From assembly GCF_014654615.1 (NCBI RefSeq), contig NZ_BNBB01000018.1:48707-112706 (forward strand): a DNA stretch of 64,000 bases, given 5' to 3'. Origin of the DNA: Streptosporangium violaceochromogenes (lineage in GTDB: Bacteria > Actinomycetota > Actinomycetes > Streptosporangiales > Streptosporangiaceae). A program made the translations under genes and the position numbers. The notes beneath the pieces were generated by a model. The model did not search any database. It was not told the DNA's origin and saw only the letters and a program-made list of their open reading frames with translations. Numbering within the stretch: the first letter of the stretch is position 1; every line of letters begins with the position of its first letter. This document shows positions 26,756 through 34,908 of the stretch, piece after piece.

Positions 26756-27226
26756 CGTCAGCCAAACCTTTTTCGTCGTCGGTCCCCTCTTCGGGGCTTT
26801 CACTGCTCTGGCGGACTCTCTCCGTCCCGAGCTATGACGCGGAACAAAGAAACCTGTAGGAAAGATTCCGCCTCCGGGCCCTTCTGTAACACACATCACA
26901 GCGCGACATTTGGGCGGCTACCTGGCTAAACATCACCAACAGGGCCATATTTGCAAGGGTTTTGCGTATCGTTTTGGTCACCGTCGACTCCCCCTGGGGG
27001 GCGTCTCGGGTGATAGAGGTCGAGCTTAGGTCGTACGGTGCTTCTTCGGATCAGGATGATGCTATGACACCGTAGCCCCCCGAGCCCCCCGTCGGACGCA
27101 TCCTCCGGCGTTTGATTCCCGCCCGTGTCGCACACCAAGATCGTTGCCGCCGCGGCCGCCACTTCGCCAGAGCCTCCGGATTGCTGTATGGTTTCCCCGT
27201 CGGCACCGACAGGGGCGCGACAGGGC
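26756..27226. other. Intergenic region upstream of ssgB and tRNA-Val
   Basis: It carries the leftward ssgB control region, with AT-richer stretches at 26830-26970, and the start of the rightward tRNA-Val transcript. The short open frames lack coding character. Confidence 0.5.
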
Positions 27227-27298
27227 GGGCGATTAGCTCAGCGGGAGAGCGCTTCGTTCACACCGAAGAGGTCACTGGTTCGATCCCAGTATCGCCCA
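27227..27298 (+). tRNA. tRNA-Val (CAC), phage integration target
   Basis: Acceptor GGGCGAT pairs with ATCGCCC; D-arm TAGCTCAGCGGG; loop TTCACAC gives anticodon CAC; T-arm GGTTCGATCCC. The prophage integrase gene ends 32 bases beyond it, so the tRNA 3' half is the likely attachment site. Confidence 0.95.
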
Positions 27299-27330
27299 CA
27301 CAAGGTAGACGCAGGTCAGAGCCCGGTGGA
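27258..27330. other. Probable attL region
   Basis: Inferred from the tRNA 3' half followed directly by phage int. The core length cannot be set without the matching right end, which should be an imperfect copy of this tRNA 3' segment beyond 64,000. Confidence 0.55.
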
Positions 27331-27354
27331 TTACACGATCCGCCGGGTTTTTTT
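27322..27354 (+). terminator. Intrinsic terminator of tRNA-Val, inside int 3' end
   Basis: A 10-bp stem (27322-27331 with 27338-27347), 6-nt loop and seven T (27348-27354). It ends tRNA-Val transcription on the plus strand and at the same time encodes the last codons of int on the minus strand. Confidence 0.85.
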
Positions 27355-28932
27355 GTGGCTGCGGAGCCGATTGGGAGAATTTTGGGAGAACAAGATCACG
27401 GACTCCCCGTCGTCGCCCCCCTCGAAGGCCCGTAGAGCCGCGTCCAGCGCCGGCACCGCCGACCGGGGGTGGATGCGGCGCCGCTCGCCGACCCCCTCCA
27501 GCCACAAGGCCTGCAGCAGAACCAGCAGGTCGGTCACCATCCGCGGCGTAATGTGCCCGTAGATTTCCGACATGTCGGTGAGGTCCTCATGGCCCATTCG
27601 ATCCTTCTTCAGCGCCTCCTTGATCCCTCCGTCGTCGAGCCACGTCTGGTGCCCATGCCTCAGCCCGTGGACCGTTAGGCCAGGCCGGACAGGCAGCCAG
27701 CTCACCAGGTGAGGCCGCTCCTCCTCCGGCCAGGCCGCCCAGTTCGGCCGCCCGCGGCCTTGAGGCGCCACAAACCCCTCGCCCGCCACGGCGTAGGGCC
27801 AGGACCAGTACGTCGGCCGCCCGGGATAGGCGGGCCGGCCCGGCTGGGCCCGGCTACGGCCTCCCGCGGCGGGCGGGGTGTAGGAGGCGACATCGGCCAG
27901 TACAGGCCGTGCCGGCTGTGCCCGTGCGCCCGTGCGCGCCGGGTAGACGCCGTCGGCGGCCGGCCGCATCACGCGTGTCCCGAAATTGCCTCGCTGGTAG
28001 TGCGCCCCGGAAGGGGCCAGGAACAGGTACCGGCGCCCGGAGCACCACTCCACGACCTCCTCCCCGTCCACCGGCGGCAGCCCCTCGCGCCGCCCGGTGC
28101 AGGTGCACCTCCGGGCCCGCTCGGCCGCGTCACGCAGCAGCTCCAGCAGGAACGGCGGTAGGTGGAGGGTCCGCAGGGAACCGTCCTTGGGGTGGCCGAC
28201 GTAGAACCCTTTGAGCTCGTAGAGCTTTTGCCGGATGTCGAGCCTGCCGTCGGGCAACAGCGCGTCAGGCTCAAGAGCGAGGACCTCTGACCACCGCAGC
28301 CCGGTGAACGCGGCGGTGACCAGCAGCAAGAACACCTCGTCGTGGCCGGCCAGGATCGCGGCGCGTTCGGCGATCGCGATCGTCTCGCCTGCGGTGGGCC
28401 ACACTGCCCGCCGGCGTTTGGCCCTCTCCACCCTCCTGAGCCCCTTGCGGCCGGTGCCCCGGCGCCGGGAGGCCGGGTTGTAGGTCAGGTACCGGGGGAT
28501 GGCGGCGTTCAGGATCGTGACCATCAGGTCTCGGGCGTCCCGGGCCGTGCGGGGCGCGTAGCCGGCGCGGACGATGGATCGCTCCCACGGATCCATCTCC
28601 TCGGGTGCCAGGTCGTCCAGCGGCCTGGTTTCGAACACCGGCAGCAGGTGACCCTGGAGCATCATGCGGTACTTGGCCATGGTGCTGGGCTCCAGGCCCA
28701 GTCCGCAGTACCAGATGTTCGCCCAGGCCCCGAAGGTGATCGTCTCCTGCTTTTTCTGGTGGAGTCCCAGGCGGATCAGGGTTTCCTGGTCGAGGCCGTA
28801 TTGGTATGCCTCGTCCTCGGTGCGGAACTTCTCCTTGGTCTTCTCGTCGGCGGTTACGCCACTGCTGTATCGCCCGTCGTTTTGCTTCCAGCGCACGCGC
28901 CAGTATTTGCCGCGCTGCTCGACGTAGGGCAT
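27331..28932 (-). CDS. int: Tyrosine-type phage integrase
   Basis: A ~533-residue tyrosine recombinase that inserts and excises the phage at the tRNA-Val site. An N-terminal AP2-like/arm-binding part (YVEQRGKYWRVRWKQNDG) and a SAM-like core-binding domain precede the catalytic domain. The first catalytic Arg lies in FTGLRWSEV (residue ~220), HGLRHGHQTWLDDGG carries His/Arg, and the nucleophile is Tyr in MSEIYGHITPRM. A Pro/Arg-rich insertion (about residues 335-410) lengthens the catalytic domain. ATG 28932 is preferred because GGAGG lies 9 bases upstream; at the ATG at 28941 it would be too close. Confidence 0.93.
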   Translation of the reverse strand: MPYVEQRGKYWRVRWKQNDGRYSSGVTADEKTKEKFRTEDEAYQYGLDQETLIRLGLHQKKQETITFGAWANIWYCGLGLEPSTMAKYRMMLQGHLLPVFETRPLDDLAPEEMDPWERSIVRAGYAPRTARDARDLMVTILNAAIPRYLTYNPASRRRGTGRKGLRRVERAKRRRAVWPTAGETIAIAERAAILAGHDEVFLLLVTAAFTGLRWSEVLALEPDALLPDGRLDIRQKLYELKGFYVGHPKDGSLRTLHLPPFLLELLRDAAERARRCTCTGRREGLPPVDGEEVVEWCSGRRYLFLAPSGAHYQRGNFGTRVMRPAADGVYPARTGARAQPARPVLADVASYTPPAAGGRSRAQPGRPAYPGRPTYWSWPYAVAGEGFVAPQGRGRPNWAAWPEEERPHLVSWLPVRPGLTVHGLRHGHQTWLDDGGIKEALKKDRMGHEDLTDMSEIYGHITPRMVTDLLVLLQALWLEGVGERRRIHPRSAVPALDAALRAFEGGDDGESVILFSQNSPNRLRSHKKTRRIV

Positions 28933-28948
28933 CGGAGGCATCCTCCTT

Positions 28949-29350
28949 TCATGTGAGTTCGAAGTGGCTGAGCTGGTCTGTGCTGATGGCGCTGATCTCT
29001 GCGGCCAGGTGGTCGGTGACCAGGCCGGCGGGGACCGGGCAGTACAGGCCGGCGTCGGTGATGTGCCATCCCTTCATCTCCTCCAGTGGCATGTCGACGA
29101 GGGCCAGCTGCACGAGGCCCCATCGGCTGGTGCCGCTGCGCGGTTTGAGGAGGGCGCTTGCGGCGGCGCCGTTGTCCTCAAGCTGGGGGATGACGCGCGC
29201 GTCGATGTCGTCTTCGGAGACGAGCCAGTGGGAGCAGCCGTCAAGGTGGTAGCTGGCGGCCACCGCCCCGGCGGGGATTTCGGAGCGGGGGACCGCGCGG
29301 AAGTGGACGGCCACCACCGGGAGGACGTCTTTGTCCGTGTTGTGGGGCAT
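28949..29350 (-). CDS. Phage protein of unknown function next to int
   Basis: A 133-residue protein. ATG 29350 follows AGGAAAGAG at good spacing. It begins MPHNTDKDVLPVVAVHF and contains SHWLVSEDDIDARVIPQLEDNG and a WHITDAGLYCPVP segment; no known domain is recognised. It ends 16 bases before the int start region, so the two form a leftward lysogeny-side operon, and an accessory role in integration or maintenance is possible. Confidence 0.65.
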   Translation of the reverse strand: MPHNTDKDVLPVVAVHFRAVPRSEIPAGAVAASYHLDGCSHWLVSEDDIDARVIPQLEDNGAAASALLKPRSGTSRWGLVQLALVDMPLEEMKGWHITDAGLYCPVPAGLVTDHLAAEISAISTDQLSHFELT

Positions 29351-29546
29351 GGGTGGACTCTTTCCTGTGCCGTGCGTGGTGCGGCATGTGCGGCGCGTGT
29401 AGCGCAGGGCGACAGGATGGAGAAAAGTGGTGCACGTGCGCAATATTTTGTCCCGAACGAATTTTCGGTGATCGGGACACAGGTGTGCACCTGTCACAAA
29501 TCGCTATGAAGGTCTCACCGTTGAGATGCATTTATGTGATCTGTGG

Positions 29547-30014
29547 CTATTCGTGACGCCCTAGGTCAAGTGGGTCGGCCAGCCGACTGGCCATTTCCTC
29601 GGCCCACCTTTTGATCACTTCACGGTTCTCCTCCGACAGGTTCTCCGGCACCACGACCCACATCCGTCCGCGGTCGATTTCGGCCTCCATCACCTCCCGG
29701 TCGGCGAGGAGCTCGCCGCCACGCATCTCGGTGAGGACGGTGGCGGCGTCCGTACGGCCGACGCTGGCGAGGTCGGCCGGGGTCAGTCCGATCACGTAGG
29801 CCATGTGCGCGAGGGTGGACGCGGGAGCCACGACTCTCACCCGGTCGGCTCCGCGCCCTCCCGAGCGGTGGCCGCGTTCGATGTGGCCCCACATCTCGGG
29901 GGTGATCCCGACCTCCTTGGCGGCGGCGCCGATGGTGACACGCGGGCGAAGGCTCTCGCGTACACGCCGGATGAGCGCGCCCTCGGGGGTGGGGTGCGGC
30001 AGGTCCCTCGCCAT
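29547..30014 (-). CDS. XRE-type phage repressor candidate
   Basis: A 155-residue DNA-binding protein. ATG 30014 begins MARDLPHPTPEG. The helix-turn-helix is IGAAAKEVGITPEMWGHIERGHR (residue ~37), followed by a second helical part (LAHMAYVIGLTPADLASVGR) and a C-terminal acidic/helical tail. It faces leftward, opposite the Cro-like gene, with an AT-rich operator region between, which is the usual place for the lysogeny repressor. No protease-type C-terminal domain is seen. Confidence 0.75.
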   Translation of the reverse strand: MARDLPHPTPEGALIRRVRESLRPRVTIGAAAKEVGITPEMWGHIERGHRSGGRGADRVRVVAPASTLAHMAYVIGLTPADLASVGRTDAATVLTEMRGGELLADREVMEAEIDRGRMWVVVPENLSEENREVIKRWAEEMASRLADPLDLGRHE

Positions 30015-30169
30015 GGTCCTGTCGTCCCTTCTGAGAACTACTGAGAATTTCAGAGAAGTACTGGCATATTCCCCCAGGTCAGACCGCCAATGCAAGCCTG
30101 TTCTGACTAGTTCTTGTAAGTTCTGAATCTTTCTTGAAATGACCAGAAATCTTCAGTACTGTCCAGCAC
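30015..30169. promoter_or_regulatory. Divergent early promoter/operator region
   Basis: It is AT-rich relative to its surroundings. It contains a near-palindrome CTGAGAATTTCAG (30041-30053), a palindrome CAGTACTG (30154-30161) with a related AAGTACTGG near 30057, and two TTCTGA boxes 20 bases apart (30101, 30121). These are candidate sites for the two flanking XRE proteins. Confidence 0.6.
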
Positions 30170-30409
30170 ATGGAAAGAACGGTCCAAGGTGCGCCGTACC
30201 GGCCGGCGCGTCTCAACCAGAACCCGAAGGCCGTCCGCCGCCTCCGCATGATCGCCGGATACCGGCAGAAAGCGCTGGCCAAGGCCGTAGGGGTCACCCC
30301 CAACCATCTCTGCAACATCGAGCGCGGTCGGCGCTCCGCGTCGGTGGACACGCTGCATCGGCTGGCTGACGTGCTGGGCCGCCCGGTCGAGGAGCTGCTA
30401 GCCGAATGA
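30170..30409 (+). CDS. Cro-like XRE regulator
   Basis: A 79-residue single XRE domain: RRLRMIAGYRQKALAKAVGVTPNHLCNIERGRRSASVDTLHRLADVLGRPVEELL. It is the first gene of the rightward early operon and divergent from the repressor, hence Cro-like. Its stop overlaps the next ATG. Confidence 0.85.
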   Translation: MERTVQGAPYRPARLNQNPKAVRRLRMIAGYRQKALAKAVGVTPNHLCNIERGRRSASVDTLHRLADVLGRPVEELLAE

Positions 30410-30753
30410 GCGCTCCCGACGAGGCGCCGTACCGCCTCTACACCAACGCGCAGGGCGCCCGGCGGATCAACAGCGCCGTCATCAAGGCGTCCACCCTCGC
30501 GCGGCTCGCCCGCAAGGGAGTCGTCCCCTGTACCCGCAACGGCCGCAAGGTCGCGTGGACGAGCGAACAGCTCGCCGGGGTCGTCGCTTACCTCGCGCGC
30601 CCCACGCAACCGAAGCCGAAGCCGAAGAAACCGGAGCGGACCCCGTCGGCCGCTCCGGCGCCCACGTCGTCCCGCCCGGCCCGGACCGCGCAGCGCGGGG
30701 AGATCACCCCGCTGGTCGCCGTGCCCGGCCGCCGGTACGGCCGCACCGCTTAA
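30406..30753 (+). CDS. Small HTH-like phage protein
   Basis: A 115-residue basic protein. Residues ~20-65 (VIKASTLARLARKGVVPCTRNGRKVAWTSEQLAGVVAYL) resemble an excisionase/MerR-type winged helix. The rest is Pro/Lys-rich and disordered. Coupled to the Cro-like gene by ATGA. An excisionase or accessory regulator role is possible but unproven. Confidence 0.6.
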   Translation: MSAPDEAPYRLYTNAQGARRINSAVIKASTLARLARKGVVPCTRNGRKVAWTSEQLAGVVAYLARPTQPKPKPKKPERTPSAAPAPTSSRPARTAQRGEITPLVAVPGRRYGRTA

Positions 30754-30839
30754 CGCAGCGCGGGCCCCGAGCCGTCGTCACCGGCTGGAGCCCGCTCGAC
30801 TCACCCGCTCACAACTCTCAACGAAGGAGCAGGAAAGCC

Positions 30840-31439
30840 TTGACCAAGGTTAAGTCCCCCGCCGCCCCCACAGCGACCGGCCACACCACCCAGCACCGCG
30901 TCGCCGACGCGCTCACCCGCGCGGCCGACGAGCTCAACGCGCTGCTCTACCCCTGGGTGACGGGCCAGACCACCGTCCTCCCCATCCTGTGCAGGCACGC
31001 CGGTGCGGACGCCGAAGCCGCTCGGGACGCGATCCTCGCCCACCTCCAGCAGGCGGGAGTGGACCCGGCCCCCCTGTTCAAATGGGCTGCGCCGATGCTC
31101 GCCACCGAGGTAGCCGGGTGGATGCGCGCCGCCGCCCAGATCACAACCACCCGCCCCGCCGCCGTTGAGCCCACCGGACGCGAGCCCCAGGCCGTCGGCA
31201 CACCCGCCCCGGATCCGCTTCGCCGTATCCGCGTCGCCGCGGACCTGGAGGTCGGCGACTGGCTCAACACCGGCGACGGCCGCGACATCCTCATCACCGA
31301 CCTCAACCCCGCGACGCGGGAGAAGACGCTGGCCGCCGGCCGCCGCGAGGTGTGGTCCCTCGGGTCCTGCCGGGTGCTGGACGCCGACGAGCCGGTTAAG
31401 GCGTCGCCCCGCATCCCCGGAAAGGCGGTGGCCCGATGA
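30840..31439 (+). CDS. Phage early protein, unknown
   Basis: A 199-residue protein starting at TTG 30840 with AGGA five bases upstream. The first ~110 residues are helical; residues ~125-185 (LRRIRVAADLEVGDWLNTGDGRDILITDLNP...EVWSLGSCRVLDADEPV) look like a small beta-barrel domain. No function assigned. It overlaps the following ATG. Confidence 0.6.
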   Translation: MTKVKSPAAPTATGHTTQHRVADALTRAADELNALLYPWVTGQTTVLPILCRHAGADAEAARDAILAHLQQAGVDPAPLFKWAAPMLATEVAGWMRAAAQITTTRPAAVEPTGREPQAVGTPAPDPLRRIRVAADLEVGDWLNTGDGRDILITDLNPATREKTLAAGRREVWSLGSCRVLDADEPVKASPRIPGKAVAR

Positions 31440-32014
31440 GCGAGCGCGCCGACTACATCCGCGGACTGCGCGCCCTGGCCGACCTGCTGGAGCAGCACCC
31501 GCACCTGCCGGCCGCGACCTGGACCCTCGACGGCGGCCGGTTGGACGGTCAGCTGAACGGCTGGCAGGCGACGCTGGCCGACCGTCGCGCCGCTATCGCC
31601 GCTTGGAGTGCCGCACTCGGCGCCCCCCTCAAGGAGATGAGGCGCTACACCACCCCGACCCCCGACCACGCGGGCAACCTGTCCGTCGAGGGCTGCTACC
31701 TCGGGGCGGAGGTCCGCGTCTGGGTGGGCCTGACCGCCGCCGACCTGCTCGCTCTGCTCCGCGGCGTCGGGCAGGTCGAGGCCGGACAGGTCACCCCCGC
31801 CCAGGCGGTCGCCGCCTGGAACGCCGCCCACCCGGTCGGCACCCCGGTCCGCTACTGGACCGACGTCCGCGAAGGCGAGGGAAAGTGCGGCCGTACCCGC
31901 ACCCCCGCCAGCGTGCTCGGCGGCCACACCGCCGTCGTCTGGATGGAGGGCGAGCCGAGCTGCGTCGCGCTCACCCACGTCGCCCCCATCACCTCCCCGG
32001 AGGTGACGCCGTGA
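31436..32014 (+). CDS. Phage early protein, unknown
   Basis: A 192-residue protein beginning MSERADYIRGLRALADLLEQHPHLP, a helix pattern seen in several actinophage early proteins. Trp- and Val-rich middle (AEVRVWVGLTAADLLALLRG). No recognised domain. Coupled to both neighbours by four-base overlaps. Confidence 0.6.
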   Translation: MSERADYIRGLRALADLLEQHPHLPAATWTLDGGRLDGQLNGWQATLADRRAAIAAWSAALGAPLKEMRRYTTPTPDHAGNLSVEGCYLGAEVRVWVGLTAADLLALLRGVGQVEAGQVTPAQAVAAWNAAHPVGTPVRYWTDVREGEGKCGRTRTPASVLGGHTAVVWMEGEPSCVALTHVAPITSPEVTP

Positions 32015-32421
32015 CCATCAACACGGCCCTGCTCGACCAGGTGCTCGACCACATCGAGGCCAACCCCGACACATGGCGACAGGGGGCGTGGCGGTGCGCG
32101 ACTGGCATGTGCTTCGCCGGCTGGGCCGTCCAGCTCACCGGCGGCCAATGGGCCACCGACCCCACCGACGACCTCTTAGACCTGAGCGACGCGGTCATCG
32201 CCGACGGAGACGACCCCGCCGAGGACATCAGCCTGATGCCCGACGGGCACACGCAGGTCGTGGCGGCCTTCCTGCGGGCCCGCCGCAAACTCGGCCTGAG
32301 GCCCGGGCAAGCCACCCGCCTGTTCGCGGGCCGCAACACGCTGGAGGACCTGCGCCGCATCGTCGCCGACCTGAAGGCCGAGGCGGCTGAGCGGGCCAGT
32401 CTGTCGGGGGCCGACCAGTGA
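32011..32421 (+). CDS. Phage early protein, unknown
   Basis: A 136-residue protein from GTG 32011. It contains WRCATGMCFAGWAVQLTGG (residue ~29), a motif seen in small actinophage proteins of unknown function, and ends in a helical region (TRLFAGRNTLEDLRRIVADLKAE). Coupled to its neighbours. Confidence 0.6.
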   Translation: MTINTALLDQVLDHIEANPDTWRQGAWRCATGMCFAGWAVQLTGGQWATDPTDDLLDLSDAVIADGDDPAEDISLMPDGHTQVVAAFLRARRKLGLRPGQATRLFAGRNTLEDLRRIVADLKAEAAERASLSGADQ

Positions 32422-32780
32422 CCCTCGACCTGCTGACCGTCGCCGAAGCCGCCGTCCACGAGCAGCGCGGCGCGAACACCATCCTCAAAAGGATCCAGCA
32501 CGGCATCCTCCCCGCGGTCCGGCTGCCCAGCGGCGCGTACCGCATCCACAAGGCGGACCTGACCGGCGCACCCCGCGGGCCGATCCGGCTGGACGGCTAT
32601 CCGGAGCTGCTGCGCACCACCCAAGTCGCCCTCGTCCTGCGGGTGCACCACGACACCGTCCGCGGCTGGGCCGCCCGCAAACTCCTGCCCGCCATCACCA
32701 CGGTCGGCGGCCACCACCGCATCCACCGCCGGACGGTGGAGCAGCTCCTCAACACCACCACCGCGGAGGTGGCGTCGTGA
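32418..32780 (+). CDS. Double helix-turn-helix (excisionase-like) protein
   Basis: A 120-residue protein from GTG 32418 with two HTH_17/MerR-like units. The first is LTVAEAAVHEQRGANTILKRIQHGILPAVRLPSGAYRIHKADL; the second is RTTQVALVLRVHHDTVRGWAARKLLPAITTVGGHHRIHRRTVEQLL. Two tandem winged helices suit an excisionase or a transcription factor binding direct repeats. It is the best excisionase candidate in the prophage. Confidence 0.7.
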   Translation: MTLDLLTVAEAAVHEQRGANTILKRIQHGILPAVRLPSGAYRIHKADLTGAPRGPIRLDGYPELLRTTQVALVLRVHHDTVRGWAARKLLPAITTVGGHHRIHRRTVEQLLNTTTAEVAS

Positions 32781-32884
32781 CCTGGCACATGTGGGCCTTC
32801 ACCGGCGGCGTCGTCGCCCTCTCCATCCTCATCGCCGCAGTGGGGGCCGCCGCGGCCCGATCCGACCGAGGAGAGCGCGGATGA
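32777..32884 (+). CDS. 35-residue single-TM peptide
   Basis: GTG 32777 overlaps the upstream stop. One membrane segment (FTGGVVALSILIAAVGAAAA) and a short basic tail (RSDRGERG). Its stop overlaps the next ATG. Position and coupling support it; function unknown. Confidence 0.55.
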   Translation: MTWHMWAFTGGVVALSILIAAVGAAAARSDRGERG

Positions 32885-32976
32885 CCCCCGACGACCCGCA
32901 GCTCACCCCCGCCGAACAAGCCGACTACGACAGCCACCTCTCCACCTCCGACGACGAGCCCGAGGAAAACCAGTGA
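32881..32976 (+). CDS. 31-residue acidic peptide
   Basis: ATG 32881 to 32976, start MTPDDPQLTPAEQADYD, end DDEPEENQ. Very acidic, overlapping both neighbours by four bases. Function unknown. Confidence 0.5.
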   Translation: MTPDDPQLTPAEQADYDSHLSTSDDEPEENQ

Positions 32977-33788
32977 CCATCGACACCGTCAACAACGCCC
33001 CCGTCGTCCAGCAGGCCCCGCCGAAGGTCGCCGTGCCGCTGGCCCGGCCCCTGAGCAGCCTGGACCAGGCGTGGCGGCTGGCGGCCAACCTCGGCCAGTC
33101 CAGCCTGCTGCCCGCCAGCCTCACCAAGAACCCCCGGACGACCCAGGCCAACGTCATGCTGATCTTGATGTATGGCGCCGAACTCGGCCTGACCCCCATG
33201 CAGTCCATCCAGGAGATCTACGTCGTCAACGGACGCCCCCAGATATCCGGGCGACTCTGGCTGGCCAAAGTCCGCGAAGCCGGCCACCGCGTCGACAAGA
33301 TCGAGCACACCGCCGAGGTGTGCACCATCAAAATCACCCGCGGCGACACCGGCGAAGAATGGGAAGAAACCTTCACCATCCACGACGCCCGCACCGCGAA
33401 ACTGCTGAGCAAGGACACCTACCAGCAGCACCCCAAGCGGATGCTGCTATGGCGGGCCGTCGCCAACTGCGCCACCGCGATCTGCCCCGAGGTCGCCATG
33501 GGATACGGCGCCGAACTCCCCGAACCCGACCAGCAGCCCGCCCCGGAAGTAGCGCTGGCCGTCGCGGTCGACGCCCGCACCCCACCCGCCGCCGAACCCG
33601 CCGACACGGTCGACGCCGACGTCCTGGAAGACCAGCCCAGCGACGACGACATCCGCCGGGAACTGCTCGACCTGGCCGCCCAGCACCAGCAGCCCGACAC
33701 CGCGGGCCCCGCCGCCGACTACGCGTGCCTGTGCGGCGCGGTCGGCGACCACTACGAGGACGAGTGCCCCAACGGCGGTGCCCAGTGA
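32973..33788 (+). CDS. recT: RecT-family single-strand annealing protein
   Basis: A 271-residue phage recombinase that anneals complementary strands. The core contains LGQSSLLPASLTK, NVMLILMYGAELGLTPMQSIQEIYVVNGRPQISGRLWLAKVREAGH (residues ~58-105) and YQQHPKRMLLWRAVANCATAICPEVAMG (~150), all typical of actinophage RecT. The last 90 residues are acidic and disordered, ending in a CLCG...C cysteine cluster. It overlaps the downstream nuclease gene, its functional partner. Confidence 0.92.
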   Translation: MTIDTVNNAPVVQQAPPKVAVPLARPLSSLDQAWRLAANLGQSSLLPASLTKNPRTTQANVMLILMYGAELGLTPMQSIQEIYVVNGRPQISGRLWLAKVREAGHRVDKIEHTAEVCTIKITRGDTGEEWEETFTIHDARTAKLLSKDTYQQHPKRMLLWRAVANCATAICPEVAMGYGAELPEPDQQPAPEVALAVAVDARTPPAAEPADTVDADVLEDQPSDDDIRRELLDLAAQHQQPDTAGPAADYACLCGAVGDHYEDECPNGGAQ

Positions 33789-34810
33789 CCCCCACCGCCA
33801 CCGCCGAGCGCACCACCGCCGACCTGCTGCTGGAGTGGGACCGGCGACGGCCCCGCTCCCAGCAGACCATGTTCGGCATGTCGGAGCTGGGCGCGTGCCG
33901 CCGCCGCGCCGGCTACCGGCTCGCCGGAACCGTCCCCACCAACTCGGGCGGCTCCCTGCAGGCGGTGATGGGCACCGGCATCCACGAAGCCGCCGCCTCC
34001 GCACTAAGGGACCTCCAGGCCGACGGGCTGATCCCGGCCGACGCGCTGATCGAACACGAGGTCGCCTTCGCCGGAATCCTGGGCCACCTCGACATGTACA
34101 TCGAGCCGGACCTCACCGACATCAAAACCACCTCCGACCGGTGGCTGCGGAAACTGAAGGTGCAAGGCCCGCCGGCCTCACACCTGTGGCAGACCCACGG
34201 CTACGCCGCAGCCCTGATCGCCGAGGGCCGCAAGGTCAAGCGGATCATCGTTGACTACCTGGCCCGCGACACCGGCGAACAGTGGCGGTGGACCGGCCGG
34301 TTCGACCCCCAGCACGTACGCGACGCCCTCAACTGGGTCGACGAGGTCCGCGCGACCCCGCTGGATGACCTGGCCCGCGACCACCAGCCCGACAGCGCCT
34401 GGTGCCAGCACTGTCCGTTTCGCGACTTGTGCTGGGAAGGCGCCCTCATCGGCCGCGACCCCCGCAGCGTGTTGTTCGTCGAGGACCCGGACGCCGCCGC
34501 CTGGGCCCGCAAGCTGGCCGACGCCCGCACCCGCAAGAGCCAGGCCGAGGCCGACGAGAAGGAGGCCAAAGGCGCTCTGGACGCGCTCCGCCCCAACACC
34601 GCAGGCGTCGAAGTGGTCGCCGTCCCCGGCTTCGACAAGGCGCTGAAGTACACCGTGTCCTTCCCCGAGCGCCTCGACAGCACCCAGGTCCGTAAGGACT
34701 ACGCCGCCGCGGGGCGGCCGGTGCCGACACGGAAGTCGGCCAAGGGCGAGGTGAAGTTGGAGCTGGTCGACGCCGGCCCGGAGGTGTTCATCCCGGGCGG
34801 CGAGGCGTGA
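33785..34810 (+). CDS. Cas4/RecB-like PD-(D/E)XK exonuclease
   Basis: A 341-residue nuclease. The fold shows GTGIHEAAASAL (residue ~60), EHEVAFAGILGHLDMYIEPDLTDIKTT with GHLD and DIKT as the E/D-x-K catalytic residues (~88-115), and QTHGYAAALI. A Cys near the N-terminus (LGACRRR) plus WCQHCPFRDLC form the four-Cys iron-sulphur pattern of Cas4 and AddB-type nucleases. It sits directly after RecT, forming an exonuclease-annealase module like lambda Exo/Beta. GTG 33785. Confidence 0.88.
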   Translation: MTPTATAERTTADLLLEWDRRRPRSQQTMFGMSELGACRRRAGYRLAGTVPTNSGGSLQAVMGTGIHEAAASALRDLQADGLIPADALIEHEVAFAGILGHLDMYIEPDLTDIKTTSDRWLRKLKVQGPPASHLWQTHGYAAALIAEGRKVKRIIVDYLARDTGEQWRWTGRFDPQHVRDALNWVDEVRATPLDDLARDHQPDSAWCQHCPFRDLCWEGALIGRDPRSVLFVEDPDAAAWARKLADARTRKSQAEADEKEAKGALDALRPNTAGVEVVAVPGFDKALKYTVSFPERLDSTQVRKDYAAAGRPVPTRKSAKGEVKLELVDAGPEVFIPGGEA

Positions 34811-34860
34811 TGACCTCCGCCGAACTCACCAAGCCGCCGGTCTGACCCCCTGACGCACTC

Positions 34861-34882
34861 GGGCCCGCCTGCGGGCGGGCCC
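34861..34882 (+). terminator. Hairpin after recombination module
   Basis: Perfect 9-bp stem GGGCCCGCC with GGCGGGCCC and a 4-nt loop, followed by CCCTTTCCC. It separates the recombination genes from the membrane protein/lipoprotein pair. Confidence 0.6.
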
Positions 34883-34908
34883 CTTTCCCTCGACCTTTGG
34901 AGCGTCTC

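Noticed and set aside
28964..29509. Rightward frame opposite the 133-residue gene next to int
   Set aside because: The leftward frame has a ribosome site, balanced composition and correct operon direction; the rightward one does not.
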